The notes: generated by a model not told the origin, from the letters alone. A DNA stretch of 64,000 nucleotides from an uncultured Lachnospiraceae bacterium (GCA_947586255.1 CANPXP010000004.1:40034-104033); one strand, 5' to 3'. Shown: positions 37,757 to 47,133, numbered from the stretch's first letter. A program made the numbers and translations.

Positions 37757-40105
37757 TTATCGGGTCATTCCCCCCCCATCCTGACCGCCGCGGATAAAGA
37801 ACGAGCTCACATCGCTGTCAATCGTGATCACATCACGGCCGTCATACAGCTGCAGATCTCCGCGCCTCTTGGCGCTGCTCCTGGTTCTGGTGTAATCCGT
37901 GAGGAAGACAGTCTTGTCACCGTCAAACATCGCATAGCGGGCGTTGGCGACATCATCAGCGATCTTCTCCGCCTTGCCGTTCCGGTACAGCTTCAGTGTC
38001 CCCTCATCGCCATCTTTACTGATATCCGTCAGATACAGCACCATGCCGTCTTCCCATCTGATCGAACCGTCGTACACATCGCTGTCGATCCTGCTTCCGC
38101 CGCAGTACAGATCCCCATCCTCATTCAGATAGTAAATACCATCCTCCTGCACCGTCTCAACAGATACGGCATCATCACAGATCCGCTCCGTTCCCTGATC
38201 CAGTGCGTTGTAATCCAGCGTATAAATCTCCATGGCGCCATCCGACCCGTACACCAGATACAGCGCATGCGGTTTCTCGCTCGCATAAATACTCGGCTCG
38301 TAGTAATCACCGATATCGGATTTGTCAATGCCGATGTCCTCAACCTCAACGGCATTCCCATCCTTCACGCAGAACAGGCTCATGCTTTCACGCAGGTTAT
38401 TCCGCAATGCCTGATACCAGGACACCTCCGAGTCGTTCTCCTCCAGCTCCATGAGTCTGGACAGCTTAATCTTATCCGCTTTTTCTATGTCATACAGCCA
38501 GTAGCACATCAGCGCCGTATGCTCCGTCTGCACCTGGGTGCTGCTCTCGATCGACGCCTCCACGATCATATTTGACTCTCCCTTTTTTGCATCATAGTAG
38601 TACAGCTCTTCCGCGCTGTCACTGATGATGTCGTTCTTTGCGTCTTCCCTGATCCGGTCTCTGTCCCGCTTCTCGTTATAGCTGTCCATCGCCTCATAGT
38701 ACGCGTCGCTTGTCTTGGTGCGGACACCGAAATAGGGATCGCTCACCTGTTCCCTGTAATCATCCTCGTCAGGCTCCTCCATATCCTGATCTTCCGGAAA
38801 ATCATCCTCGATGAGATCATAGAGAGACGTCTCCTCGGCGTCACCCTCTTTGGTGTAGTAGATCTTGGCGCTGCTGTCGATGTCATACACCATGACATCC
38901 ATCACATCTTTGGCGATCTGCTCCTCCTCTTTGTCCTGCATAATATAGAGATGATCATCCTTGCCGTAGACGTAAGTCTTTAAATCCGCCGAATGCGCAT
39001 AGAGACGCTCAATGTCGGATTCCAGTTCGTCCTTGTCTTCACCTATCCTGCATCCGCGGATATACAGATCGCTGCTGCCTTCCGCATTCGCGGCGCGCCA
39101 TGCCACGTTCTTTCCGTCCTCGGACACATACCATTCAGATACGTCGTTGTCGATCATCTCCTCCTCCCCGCCGTCGTATAGATATATTTTGCGGTTAACG
39201 CTGTCCTTAAAATAAATCAGCTTATCATCGTCGATGAGCTCATACGACAGCACATCGGAAGCGATCTCTTCTTCCTCCGCCTTTTTGCTGCCCAGCTTCT
39301 TCCTGTACAGGTCATAGGTCCCGTCCGACGCCAGCCTGTGCGGATAGAATACATATTTGCCGTCGGGAGAAATCGAAACGTTGGCGCTGTAAGACCCGCT
39401 CCCGTCAGCGTCGTCAAAGCACCGATCCTCGATCACACGCGCCTCCCATTTCCTGCCGGCCGCCGTATTGAGTTCGTCGTCCTTGAGATAGAACAGATAT
39501 TCCTCGCTGTCTCCCCCGAGACTGCCGAAGAGTTTCGGGAGCAGGATAATGCACGCCGCGATCACCGCCGCGGCTGCGGCCAGCGCGATTGCCAGCTTCG
39601 CTATCTTCTTTCCCTGTTTTCCTCTGTTCGGTCTGCCGCCCGACATGGCCTTGTCCGCGTTGCCGAAGAACATCCCGCAGGACTGGCAGAACAGATCGTT
39701 GATGCCGTTTTGGGCGCCGCAGTTCGGGCAGAACTTGATCTGCGGCGTCTCGGCCGCCGGCACCATCCTCGCCTCGTGCTCCTCCACTACGCCCGTGGAA
39801 GAAATCTCTATCGCCTCCACTCTGGAGCCGTCATCCGCGGAACTTCCCGTCTCTTCCGGCGCGGTTTCCTCTCCCGCCGCTTCGGAAATCTCCGACGTCT
39901 CTTCTTCTACGGTCGCCGTCTCTTCCTCCGCGGCTCGTTCCGGCACGGTCTGCTGTGACTGCTGCTCTTCATCCGTCACAAGCACGGTCCTGTACTCGTC
40001 GTCATCCTCCCTGGCAGTCGTGTTCATGCCGCTCATGGGAGCGCCGCAGTTCGGGCAGAACGCCGACCCTTCCCCTACCAGTGCACCACATTTTTCGCAA
40101 TACAT
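37757..40105 (-). CDS. Double zinc-ribbon / TM / propeller-like extracytoplasmic protein; 3' end contains G8 tract
   Basis: MYCEKCGALVGEGSAFCPNCGAP, KFCPNCGAQNGINDLFCQSCG, TM, then WD/DUF5050-like repeats. Confidence 0.8.
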   Translation of the reverse strand: MYCEKCGALVGEGSAFCPNCGAPMSGMNTTAREDDDEYRTVLVTDEEQQSQQTVPERAAEEETATVEEETSEISEAAGEETAPEETGSSADDGSRVEAIEISSTGVVEEHEARMVPAAETPQIKFCPNCGAQNGINDLFCQSCGMFFGNADKAMSGGRPNRGKQGKKIAKLAIALAAAAAVIAACIILLPKLFGSLGGDSEEYLFYLKDDELNTAAGRKWEARVIEDRCFDDADGSGSYSANVSISPDGKYVFYPHRLASDGTYDLYRKKLGSKKAEEEEIASDVLSYELIDDDKLIYFKDSVNRKIYLYDGGEEEMIDNDVSEWYVSEDGKNVAWRAANAEGSSDLYIRGCRIGEDKDELESDIERLYAHSADLKTYVYGKDDHLYIMQDKEEEQIAKDVMDVMVYDIDSSAKIYYTKEGDAEETSLYDLIEDDFPEDQDMEEPDEDDYREQVSDPYFGVRTKTSDAYYEAMDSYNEKRDRDRIREDAKNDIISDSAEELYYYDAKKGESNMIVEASIESSTQVQTEHTALMCYWLYDIEKADKIKLSRLMELEENDSEVSWYQALRNNLRESMSLFCVKDGNAVEVEDIGIDKSDIGDYYEPSIYASEKPHALYLVYGSDGAMEIYTLDYNALDQGTERICDDAVSVETVQEDGIYYLNEDGDLYCGGSRIDSDVYDGSIRWEDGMVLYLTDISKDGDEGTLKLYRNGKAEKIADDVANARYAMFDGDKTVFLTDYTRTRSSAKRRGDLQLYDGRDVITIDSDVSSFFIRGGQDGGGMTR
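37770..37777 (-). repeat. Homopolymeric G8 tract (C8 on + strand) at 3' end of CDS
   Basis: gtcattCCCCCCCCatcctg; G9 would open a 42-codon C-terminal tail. Confidence 0.85.
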
Positions 40106-40139
40106 ATACTCTCCTCCTCGTATTTATGGTTAATGCCCC

Positions 40140-41654
40140 TTACAGGCCCAGCGTATCTAAGATACCCTGAAAGAAATCTGCATATCTCTCCAGCGCCGTA
40201 TTGTTCTGTGAAGCGCCCGTGAGACGGAACGTATCGTCCGCGTAGACTTCAAATTCCAAAGCAAAAGGCGCGCCGTCCCGCTCTCCCTCATAGTACACAT
40301 ATTTCTGTGCGGCAGCGCTGTCCTCATAGGTATACCAGCTTCCCTCCGTCTCAGAGTACCTGTCGAGAATCTCTCCGACTGTATACCCCTGTGCCGCATT
40401 GTTTAACTTGCCGTCCCTGACGATAGCGATATCGCTCTGTGCAGACGCGTCCGCCGCACCCGCGCGCATCTGCCGATATGCCTGCGCGCCCGCATCGGCC
40501 TCATTCGTTTCGCCCGCCGCAGCGAATCCGTTCCGCACCCGCGCGCCGAAATCCCGAAGCGTATCACGCTTGACCCACGCCGCCGCCAGTGCAATCAACA
40601 GCACCAGCACAATGATCAGCCGGATCAGCAGTCTGTTAATACTCTGGTATCTCCTGCTCCTCTTTTCGGTTTTCAGATCCTGTCTGCTGATATAGATATC
40701 ATGGTACAGTTCCTCGACCGTCTGCTGCCTGTGTTCAGGCATAACTGACAGACCCTTTTGGATGGCCGTCCGGATATTGGCCGGCACCTTCTTGACCCGT
40801 GCGCCGACCGGCTCCAGGCGATCCTCCCTGATCCGCTCAATGGCTTCGGGGGGCACCTTGCCTGTCAACATCCGATACATCGTCGCACACAGGCTGTAGA
40901 CATCGGTCCATGTCCCCTGATTGCCGTTGGCGGAGTACTGCTCTATCGGCGCATAGCCGTGCTTGAGTACCACCGTCATGCTTTTATCGGACTGCAGGTC
41001 GTAATAGCGGGCGGAGCCAAAATCGATCAGCTTGACCTGATCGTCCGCCGAGACCATCAGATTGTCCGGGCTGATATCGCGGTGAAGCATCTTCTCCTTG
41101 TGGACAATCGCTAACGACTCCATCACCGGCTTCATCAGTTTCAAGGTCTCGTCCAGGGAAAGCGTACCGCCCTTTTGCCGCAGGTATTCCTTCAGCGTAA
41201 TGCCGTCGATATACTCCATCACAATGTAGGCTGTTTTGTTTTCATAAAAAAAATCCTTGACGGAGACAATACCCGGAAGATGAAAGAACTTAGACAATAC
41301 GGACGCTTCCCGCACGAAACGCTCCATACCGGCATGAAATTCAGCCTCAAGAGACTGCGTGAGCAGGTATAACTGCGTATCGTTGCGTTCTGTCGTGTCA
41401 CGTTTGATCAGATTGGCCGGATAAAATTCTTTGATCGCTATTTTAGTCTGCATGTTATTGTCCCATGCAAGATAGGTAATCCCGAAGCCGCCTTCTCCCA
41501 GCGTTTTACCCAGCGTATATTTTTGATTCAGTACCGTGCCCGGCTTCAAAATATGCGGTTCAACCGCAGCTGCGTGCACGGGATAGCCGCAATGCGGACA
41601 CACGGCCGGATTTCCCTCTAACGGCGCAAAACATCCATAACATACAGGCTGCAT
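40140..41654 (-). CDS. Membrane-anchored Ser/Thr protein kinase with N-terminal zinc ribbon
   Basis: GEGGFGITYLAWD glycine loop, IAIKEF, HRDISPDNLM, DFGSAR, TM at RLIIVLVLLIALAAAW. Confidence 0.93.
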   Translation of the reverse strand: MQPVCYGCFAPLEGNPAVCPHCGYPVHAAAVEPHILKPGTVLNQKYTLGKTLGEGGFGITYLAWDNNMQTKIAIKEFYPANLIKRDTTERNDTQLYLLTQSLEAEFHAGMERFVREASVLSKFFHLPGIVSVKDFFYENKTAYIVMEYIDGITLKEYLRQKGGTLSLDETLKLMKPVMESLAIVHKEKMLHRDISPDNLMVSADDQVKLIDFGSARYYDLQSDKSMTVVLKHGYAPIEQYSANGNQGTWTDVYSLCATMYRMLTGKVPPEAIERIREDRLEPVGARVKKVPANIRTAIQKGLSVMPEHRQQTVEELYHDIYISRQDLKTEKRSRRYQSINRLLIRLIIVLVLLIALAAAWVKRDTLRDFGARVRNGFAAAGETNEADAGAQAYRQMRAGAADASAQSDIAIVRDGKLNNAAQGYTVGEILDRYSETEGSWYTYEDSAAAQKYVYYEGERDGAPFALEFEVYADDTFRLTGASQNNTALERYADFFQGILDTLGL

Positions 41655-41669
41655 CTTTCTTCTCCCCTG

Positions 41670-42110
41670 CTATTCTATTCTGGCGCCGCATTTAATACAG
41701 AATCGGCTCCCCGCCGCAAGCTCCGTCCCACACTTCGCACAGCGCACGGAAGCGGGCTGCCTGACCTGCGCCCCGCAGGAAGGACAGAACGCGCTCCCTC
41801 TGGGCACCTCGGTTCCGCACTGGTCACATATCACAATCCCCTTGATCTGGTACAGACCTTCCTTCAGATTGTCGAGTATACCGTCAACCAGATCGATCTG
41901 TTCCATCAGTTCATCAAAGTTTCCCTCTGTTCCGTTCTTATGCGCCTGGTAGTACGCCTCGCCAAGCTGCATGATATACTCGTCCCTGCGCGCCTTGTTC
42001 TTGGCTATCTCACCGGACAGCTTAGTCTGCTCCGATATGTCTTTCGCTTTCTGAGAAATAGAATTTCCCGCCTCTGTCACGCCGCTGCTGATCTTGTCAA
42101 TAAAAGACAT
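41670..42110 (-). CDS. Small protein with coiled coil and two C-terminal zinc ribbons
   Basis: MSFIDKISSGVTEAGNS ... CDQCGTEVPRGSAFCPSCGA...CAKCGTELAAGSRFCIKCGARIE. Confidence 0.88.
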   Translation of the reverse strand: MSFIDKISSGVTEAGNSISQKAKDISEQTKLSGEIAKNKARRDEYIMQLGEAYYQAHKNGTEGNFDELMEQIDLVDGILDNLKEGLYQIKGIVICDQCGTEVPRGSAFCPSCGAQVRQPASVRCAKCGTELAAGSRFCIKCGARIE

Positions 42111-42193
42111 AGTCCCACCTATCCGTGCGTCCAAACTGCACTCATCCGTCTGTAAGAGTCAACAAAATCTCCCTGTCAGACTGCTCCTCATAG

Positions 42194-42224
42194 ATTGTAC
42201 CCCCCCCCCGACTGTTTTTGTCAA
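42194..42224 (-). promoter_or_regulatory. Promoter with G10 homopolymer in spacer (candidate phase-variable)
   Basis: Minus strand TTGACA-AAAACAGTC-GGGGGGGGGG-TACAAT; 19-nt spacer. Confidence 0.75.
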
Positions 42225-42410
42225 TAGTATTGCATTTACGACATTTTCCGCTATACTATCTCTCAGGCAGTATCGCATCAGGGGGGGTGAAGGATACCGG
42301 CGCAGCGCCGGCCACTGGCACAGGAGAGAAAAATAGGAAAAGGGTGGGAGAAGAACGACAGAATGTCGAAAATTAGGATAGGATAGATTCGGGCCAGCGC
42401 GTCGATCCCG

Positions 42411-43238
42411 TCACAGGAACGCAATCCCTATCAGCGTCAGCCCGCAGGCTGGCGCGGTGGGCCCTGCCGCCCGTCTGTCCCTCGCCTCCAGAATATTTCT
42501 GATCTGCTCCGGCGGGATATGGCCACGCCCTGCTTCCATCAGCGTTCCCGCGATGATGCGCACCATATTATAGAGGAAACCGTTACCTGACACTTGTATC
42601 ACAATTTCTTGACCGATATGGTTAATTTTCTCGCTCTGAAAACCGGCCGATCCGACGCCGTCTGCGGGCGTCTCCGGCGCGCCTGCCTCGCTGCCCGAAT
42701 AACCGTCCGCAAACACCCGGATCGAATCGATCCGGCGCACGGTCGTCTCCGCCTGGCTGTCCGCACTGCAGAAACTCTTAAAGTCATGTTCGCCCGTCAG
42801 ATACGCAGCCGCCCGCCGCATCAGGGCGACATCCATCGGCACGTAGGTGTAGTGGGCGTACAGCCTCTTGGTCGGCAGCGGAAAGGGCGCGCAGTAGATG
42901 CGGTACTCATAGGTCTTGCGGCTCGCGCAGTGCCGCGGGTGAAAATCCGGGGCCACCTCCTCCGACTTCTGAATACGGATATCCTCCGGAAGGCTCCGGT
43001 TCAGCGCGTAGGCGAGCTTGTCCGCCGGGATCCGGCTTTCCGTGTCGAAGACCGCCACGTTGCCCAGCGCGTGGACGCCCGCGTCGGTGCGGCTCGCGCC
43101 GGTCACCTCGATTTTTTCTCCCAAAAGCTCAGAAAGGCATCTGTTCAGGATGCCCTCTATCGTCTCTCCGTTCGGTTGTACCTGCCACCCGTGATAGCGC
43201 GTGCCGTCATAGGCGACCGTCAGCATAACTCTTTTCAT
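42411..43238 (-). CDS. truA: tRNA pseudouridine(38-40) synthase
   Basis: LTVAYDGTRYHGWQVQPNGETIEG; GASRTDAGVHALGNVAVFDT. Confidence 0.97.
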   Translation of the reverse strand: MKRVMLTVAYDGTRYHGWQVQPNGETIEGILNRCLSELLGEKIEVTGASRTDAGVHALGNVAVFDTESRIPADKLAYALNRSLPEDIRIQKSEEVAPDFHPRHCASRKTYEYRIYCAPFPLPTKRLYAHYTYVPMDVALMRRAAAYLTGEHDFKSFCSADSQAETTVRRIDSIRVFADGYSGSEAGAPETPADGVGSAGFQSEKINHIGQEIVIQVSGNGFLYNMVRIIAGTLMEAGRGHIPPEQIRNILEARDRRAAGPTAPACGLTLIGIAFL

Positions 43239-43260
43239 TTCCGTCCCCGTTCAGCCCAAT

Positions 43261-44061
43261 CTATAAATAGATCCTGATCGCGATACACAGCGCAAAGTAT
43301 GCCGCCAGTACACCGTAGGCGATGCGGTCCCGCGACGCATACTTGAGCGGCTTCATCTTCGTCCTGTGCTCTCCGCCCCGATAGCACCGCGCCTCCATCG
43401 CCATCGCGAGATCGTTCGCCCGCCGGAACGCGGAGATGAAGAGCGGCACAAGTAACGGCACCATCGCTTTCGCCTTCTTTATGAGATTGCCGCTCTCAAA
43501 ATCCGCGCCTCTGGCGATCTGCGCCTTCATGATCTTGTCCGTCTCCTCCAGCAGAATCGGGATAAACCTGAGAGCGATCGACATCATCATCGCCACCTCA
43601 TGCACCGGCACCCTGAAAATTTTTAACGGCCTCATCAGCTTCTCCATGCCGTCGGTCAGGCTGTTCGGCGTGGTGGTCAGCGTCATCACGGAGGACCCGA
43701 CAATCAGAAATGACAGGCGCACCGCCATCATCACCGCCAGCTGCAGCCCTTCTCTCGTGATCCGCAGCTTCCACAGGCTCACCAGCGTCTCGCCCGGCGT
43801 CAGGAACAGATTGAACACCACCGTGATCAGCAGGATGAAGACGATCGCCTTCATGCCTTTTACCATATATTTGAAGGGCACGTTCGACAGCCTGATCATG
43901 ACGGCCAGAAAAACCGCCGCAGCCACATAGCCCACCCAGCTTTTTACCACAAAGAGCGACACAATAAAGCAGATCGTCGCCACCAGCTTTACGCGCGGGT
44001 CCAGTTTATGGATGACGGAGTCCGTCTGATAATACTGGCCCAATGTAATATCCCGTAACAT
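43261..44061 (-). CDS. ecfT: Energy-coupling factor transporter transmembrane protein
   Basis: MLRDITLGQYYQTDSVIHKLDPRVKL; AQIARGAD and AMEARCYRGG. Confidence 0.95.
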   Translation of the reverse strand: MLRDITLGQYYQTDSVIHKLDPRVKLVATICFIVSLFVVKSWVGYVAAAVFLAVMIRLSNVPFKYMVKGMKAIVFILLITVVFNLFLTPGETLVSLWKLRITREGLQLAVMMAVRLSFLIVGSSVMTLTTTPNSLTDGMEKLMRPLKIFRVPVHEVAMMMSIALRFIPILLEETDKIMKAQIARGADFESGNLIKKAKAMVPLLVPLFISAFRRANDLAMAMEARCYRGGEHRTKMKPLKYASRDRIAYGVLAAYFALCIAIRIYL

Positions 44062-44064
44062 AGC

Positions 44065-44916
44065 TTATTCCTTTCCCAGCGCCTTCAGGATCTCTCCCTT
44101 CGCCTCCCTGATGGTCGTCGCGTCCGTCCCGACCGGCATTCCGCTCTCGTGAAGCGCCTGCATGATATAAGTGACCTGCGGCGCGGCAAGTCCGACCTGC
44201 TCCAGCTCGCGGTAGTGGGCGAACACTTCCTTCGGCGCGCCGTCGTACATCACGCTGCCCCGGTTCATCACAATGATGCGCTCCACATACTTCGCCACAT
44301 CCTCCATGCTGTGGGACACGAGGATGACGGTGATGCCGGTCTCCTCCTTCAGCTTTGCAATCTGATCGAGGATCTCATCCCTTCCCTTGGGGTCCAGACC
44401 GGCAGTCGGCTCATCCAGGACGAGCACGTCGGGCTTCATGGCCAGCACGCCGGCGATCGCCACCCGCCGCTTCTGTCCGCCGGACAAGTCGAAGGGCGAC
44501 TGGTAGAAATACGCGTCCTCCAATCCTACCTGCTTCAGCGCCGCATAGGCGCGCAGCTCCGTCTCCTGCCTGGACAGGCCCAGATTCTTCGGGCCGAAAC
44601 ACACATCGGAGAACACGTCGATCTCGAAGAGCTGATGTTCCGGATACTGGAAAACCAGTCCGACTTTGCTGCGCAGCTTCTTCTTGTCATAATCCGCGGC
44701 ATGAATGTCCTCGCCGTTATAGTATATATTGCCCCCGGTAGGCCTGAGCAGTCCGTTCAGATGCTGTACCAGCGTGGATTTGCCGGAGCCCGTATGCCCG
44801 ATCAGCCCGATAAACTGTCCGTCGGGGATCACCAGATTGATATCCTTCAGCGCGTGCACCGCCAGCGCCGTGTCGCCGCCGTACACATAATTCACATGAT
44901 CCAGTATGATCGACAT
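44065..44916 (-). CDS. ecfA2: Energy-coupling factor transporter ATPase
   Basis: GHTGSGKSTLVQHLNGLLRPTGG; FQYPEHQLFE; LSGGQKRRVAIAGVLAM. Confidence 0.95.
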   Translation of the reverse strand: MSIILDHVNYVYGGDTALAVHALKDINLVIPDGQFIGLIGHTGSGKSTLVQHLNGLLRPTGGNIYYNGEDIHAADYDKKKLRSKVGLVFQYPEHQLFEIDVFSDVCFGPKNLGLSRQETELRAYAALKQVGLEDAYFYQSPFDLSGGQKRRVAIAGVLAMKPDVLVLDEPTAGLDPKGRDEILDQIAKLKEETGITVILVSHSMEDVAKYVERIIVMNRGSVMYDGAPKEVFAHYRELEQVGLAAPQVTYIMQALHESGMPVGTDATTIREAKGEILKALGKE

Positions 44917-44973
44917 GATACCATTGATACCCTTTCTCTCGCTTTGCCGGTTCTAATGACATGTGTGTCATTT

Positions 44974-45831
44974 CTATCCGTGATATACCTGCGTCAGAGC
45001 CTGCACCAGCTCCTCCGTCGTCAGAATGCCGTCCGGCAGCTTCACACCGCTCTTCTGAAGCTCATAGGCCAGCAGCGTCGCCTGCGGCACATCCAGGCGC
45101 AGTTCCTTCAGCTGCTCCACCTGGGAAAAAATTTCCCGCGGCGTTCCCTGCATGGCGACCCTGCCCTGATCCATGACAAACACCTTGTTCGCATGGATGA
45201 TCTCCTCCATGTAATGCGTGATCAGGACGATCGTGATGCCCTCCACATCGTTCAGGGCTCGCACCGCCCGCACCACCTCTCTGCGCCCGTTGGGATCCAG
45301 CATGGCGGTAGGTTCATCCAGAATGATACACTTCGGATGCATGGCGATCACACCGGCGATGGAGACACGCTGCTTCTGCCCGCCGGAGAGCTTGTTGGGG
45401 GAGTATTTGCGGTACTCGTACATTCCCACCGCCTTCAGGCTCTCCTCCACCCGCGCCCAGATCTCCTCCGTGGGAACGCCCATATTCTCCGGGCCGAACC
45501 CCACATCCTCCTCGACGACCTGCCCGATAATCTGATTATCGGGATTCTGAAAGACCATGCCGGCCTCCTGCCGGATATCCCACAGATGCTTCTCATCCTG
45601 CGTGTTCATGCCATCCACCCAGACCGCGCCTTCCGTGGGGTAGAGCATGGCGTTGATGTGCTTGGCCAGCGTGGACTTCCCGGAACCGTTGTGTCCCAGG
45701 ATGGCCACGAAGTCGCCCTGTTTCACGTCCAGGTCCACCTCGTCCACCGCGCGGGTGATGCCCTCCACATTGCCCTCCTCGTCACGGCGGATATATTCAA
45801 AAACCAGCTTATCGGTCCTGATGATTCCCAT
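44974..45831 (-). CDS. ecfA1: Energy-coupling factor transporter ATPase
   Basis: MGIIRTDKLVFEY; GHNGSGKSTLAKHINAML; FQNPDNQIIG. Confidence 0.95.
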   Translation of the reverse strand: MGIIRTDKLVFEYIRRDEEGNVEGITRAVDEVDLDVKQGDFVAILGHNGSGKSTLAKHINAMLYPTEGAVWVDGMNTQDEKHLWDIRQEAGMVFQNPDNQIIGQVVEEDVGFGPENMGVPTEEIWARVEESLKAVGMYEYRKYSPNKLSGGQKQRVSIAGVIAMHPKCIILDEPTAMLDPNGRREVVRAVRALNDVEGITIVLITHYMEEIIHANKVFVMDQGRVAMQGTPREIFSQVEQLKELRLDVPQATLLAYELQKSGVKLPDGILTTEELVQALTQVYHG

Positions 45832-46024
45832 GAAAAACTCCATCCGGCATAGACCGGCATACGCCGGCGCCGATTTTCCTTTATTGTACTAACCAGTTTT
45901 TTATTATACTAACTAATACGAGAAAACACAAGTGCGAAAGCGGCTGGATCACCGCGGCGATTGTTTTTTTGTCCGTGATGCCCTATAATATAGAAAAAAT
46001 AAAACAGGCGAGGGAGCGACACGT

Positions 46025-47107
46025 ATGTCACAAAATAAATCTTCCGGTCAAAAACCGGGCAGCACAAAAGAACTTCTCCAGATCGCCGCGCGACCCCTGA
46101 TCTTCATCCTGTTCCTGATCATGGTCTGCGCTTTTCTGGCGCACTATCTGCTGGACTCGGAAACCCTGTCCGAATATGCCGAGAACAACCCCGAGGCGGC
46201 GTACGGCAGCGAGGCAGACGCCGGACAACCCGGCAATGCAGCAGCCGCCGGCACAGTGCCCGCTCCTGCAGATACCGAGAACACAGACGCCTCCGACAGC
46301 AGCGGCAGCCTTGTAGCAGACAACAGCGAAACAAAGCGAGCGGCCGATACAGACTCGAAAGAAGAAAGCGCACCGAGCACCGCCCTCACGCCTGACAAGC
46401 CCGCCGCATATGATACCACTAAGGAACGCGGCACAGACGCGGCCGATGAAGCCGCTGCCGCACAGAAAGAGAGCGTTGAAGACATGCCAGAGAACCCGGA
46501 CCGGACCGTCTATCAGGACGGCTTTTACTATGAACCGCTGAGCGACAAGATCAAGGAGCGCATCACAGGAATCTCCTACCCCGAGGAGGGCTGCACTGTA
46601 CCCTACGAGGATCTGAACTATGTGGGTATTCTCTATGTGGACTTTGACGGAAATGTACAGGATGGCGAACTGATCTGCAACAAGGCGATCGCGCAAGATA
46701 TGGTGGAAATTTTCTACGAGCTGTACCGGAACGACTACCGTCTCGAGCGCGTCCGTCTGGTGGACGAATACGGCGGCGACGACACGCGCTCCATGGAGGA
46801 CAACAACACCTCCTGCTTTAACTACCGGGTGGTTGACGGCACCTCCACCCTCTCCAAGCACGCGCTGGGCTGCGCCGTTGACATCAACCCTTTCTACAAC
46901 CCCTATGTCGTATATAACAGAAACGGAAGCGGTGAGACTTATATCTCCCCCAAGGGAAGTGAGATATACGCTGACCGCTCCCGAGATTTTCCCTATAAAA
47001 TTGATGAAAACGACCTCTGCTACAGGCTGTTCACCGAGCGCGGCTTCACCTGGGGCGGCAACTGGAATTCCACCAAAGACTACCAGCACTTCCAGATCAC
47101 CCTGTAA
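46025..47107 (+). CDS. M15 family (VanY-like) D-Ala-D-Ala carboxypeptidase
   Basis: SKHALGCAVDINPFYNPYV and WGGNWNSTKDYQHFQI. Confidence 0.85.
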   Translation: MSQNKSSGQKPGSTKELLQIAARPLIFILFLIMVCAFLAHYLLDSETLSEYAENNPEAAYGSEADAGQPGNAAAAGTVPAPADTENTDASDSSGSLVADNSETKRAADTDSKEESAPSTALTPDKPAAYDTTKERGTDAADEAAAAQKESVEDMPENPDRTVYQDGFYYEPLSDKIKERITGISYPEEGCTVPYEDLNYVGILYVDFDGNVQDGELICNKAIAQDMVEIFYELYRNDYRLERVRLVDEYGGDDTRSMEDNNTSCFNYRVVDGTSTLSKHALGCAVDINPFYNPYVVYNRNGSGETYISPKGSEIYADRSRDFPYKIDENDLCYRLFTERGFTWGGNWNSTKDYQHFQITL

Positions 47108-47133
47108 CTTCTACCGCTTATTGCAAGAATCGC

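Noticed and set aside
42311-42318. GCCACTGG resembling the cobalamin riboswitch B12 box
   Set aside because: The other conserved cobalamin aptamer segments are absent and no B12 gene lies downstream on that strand.
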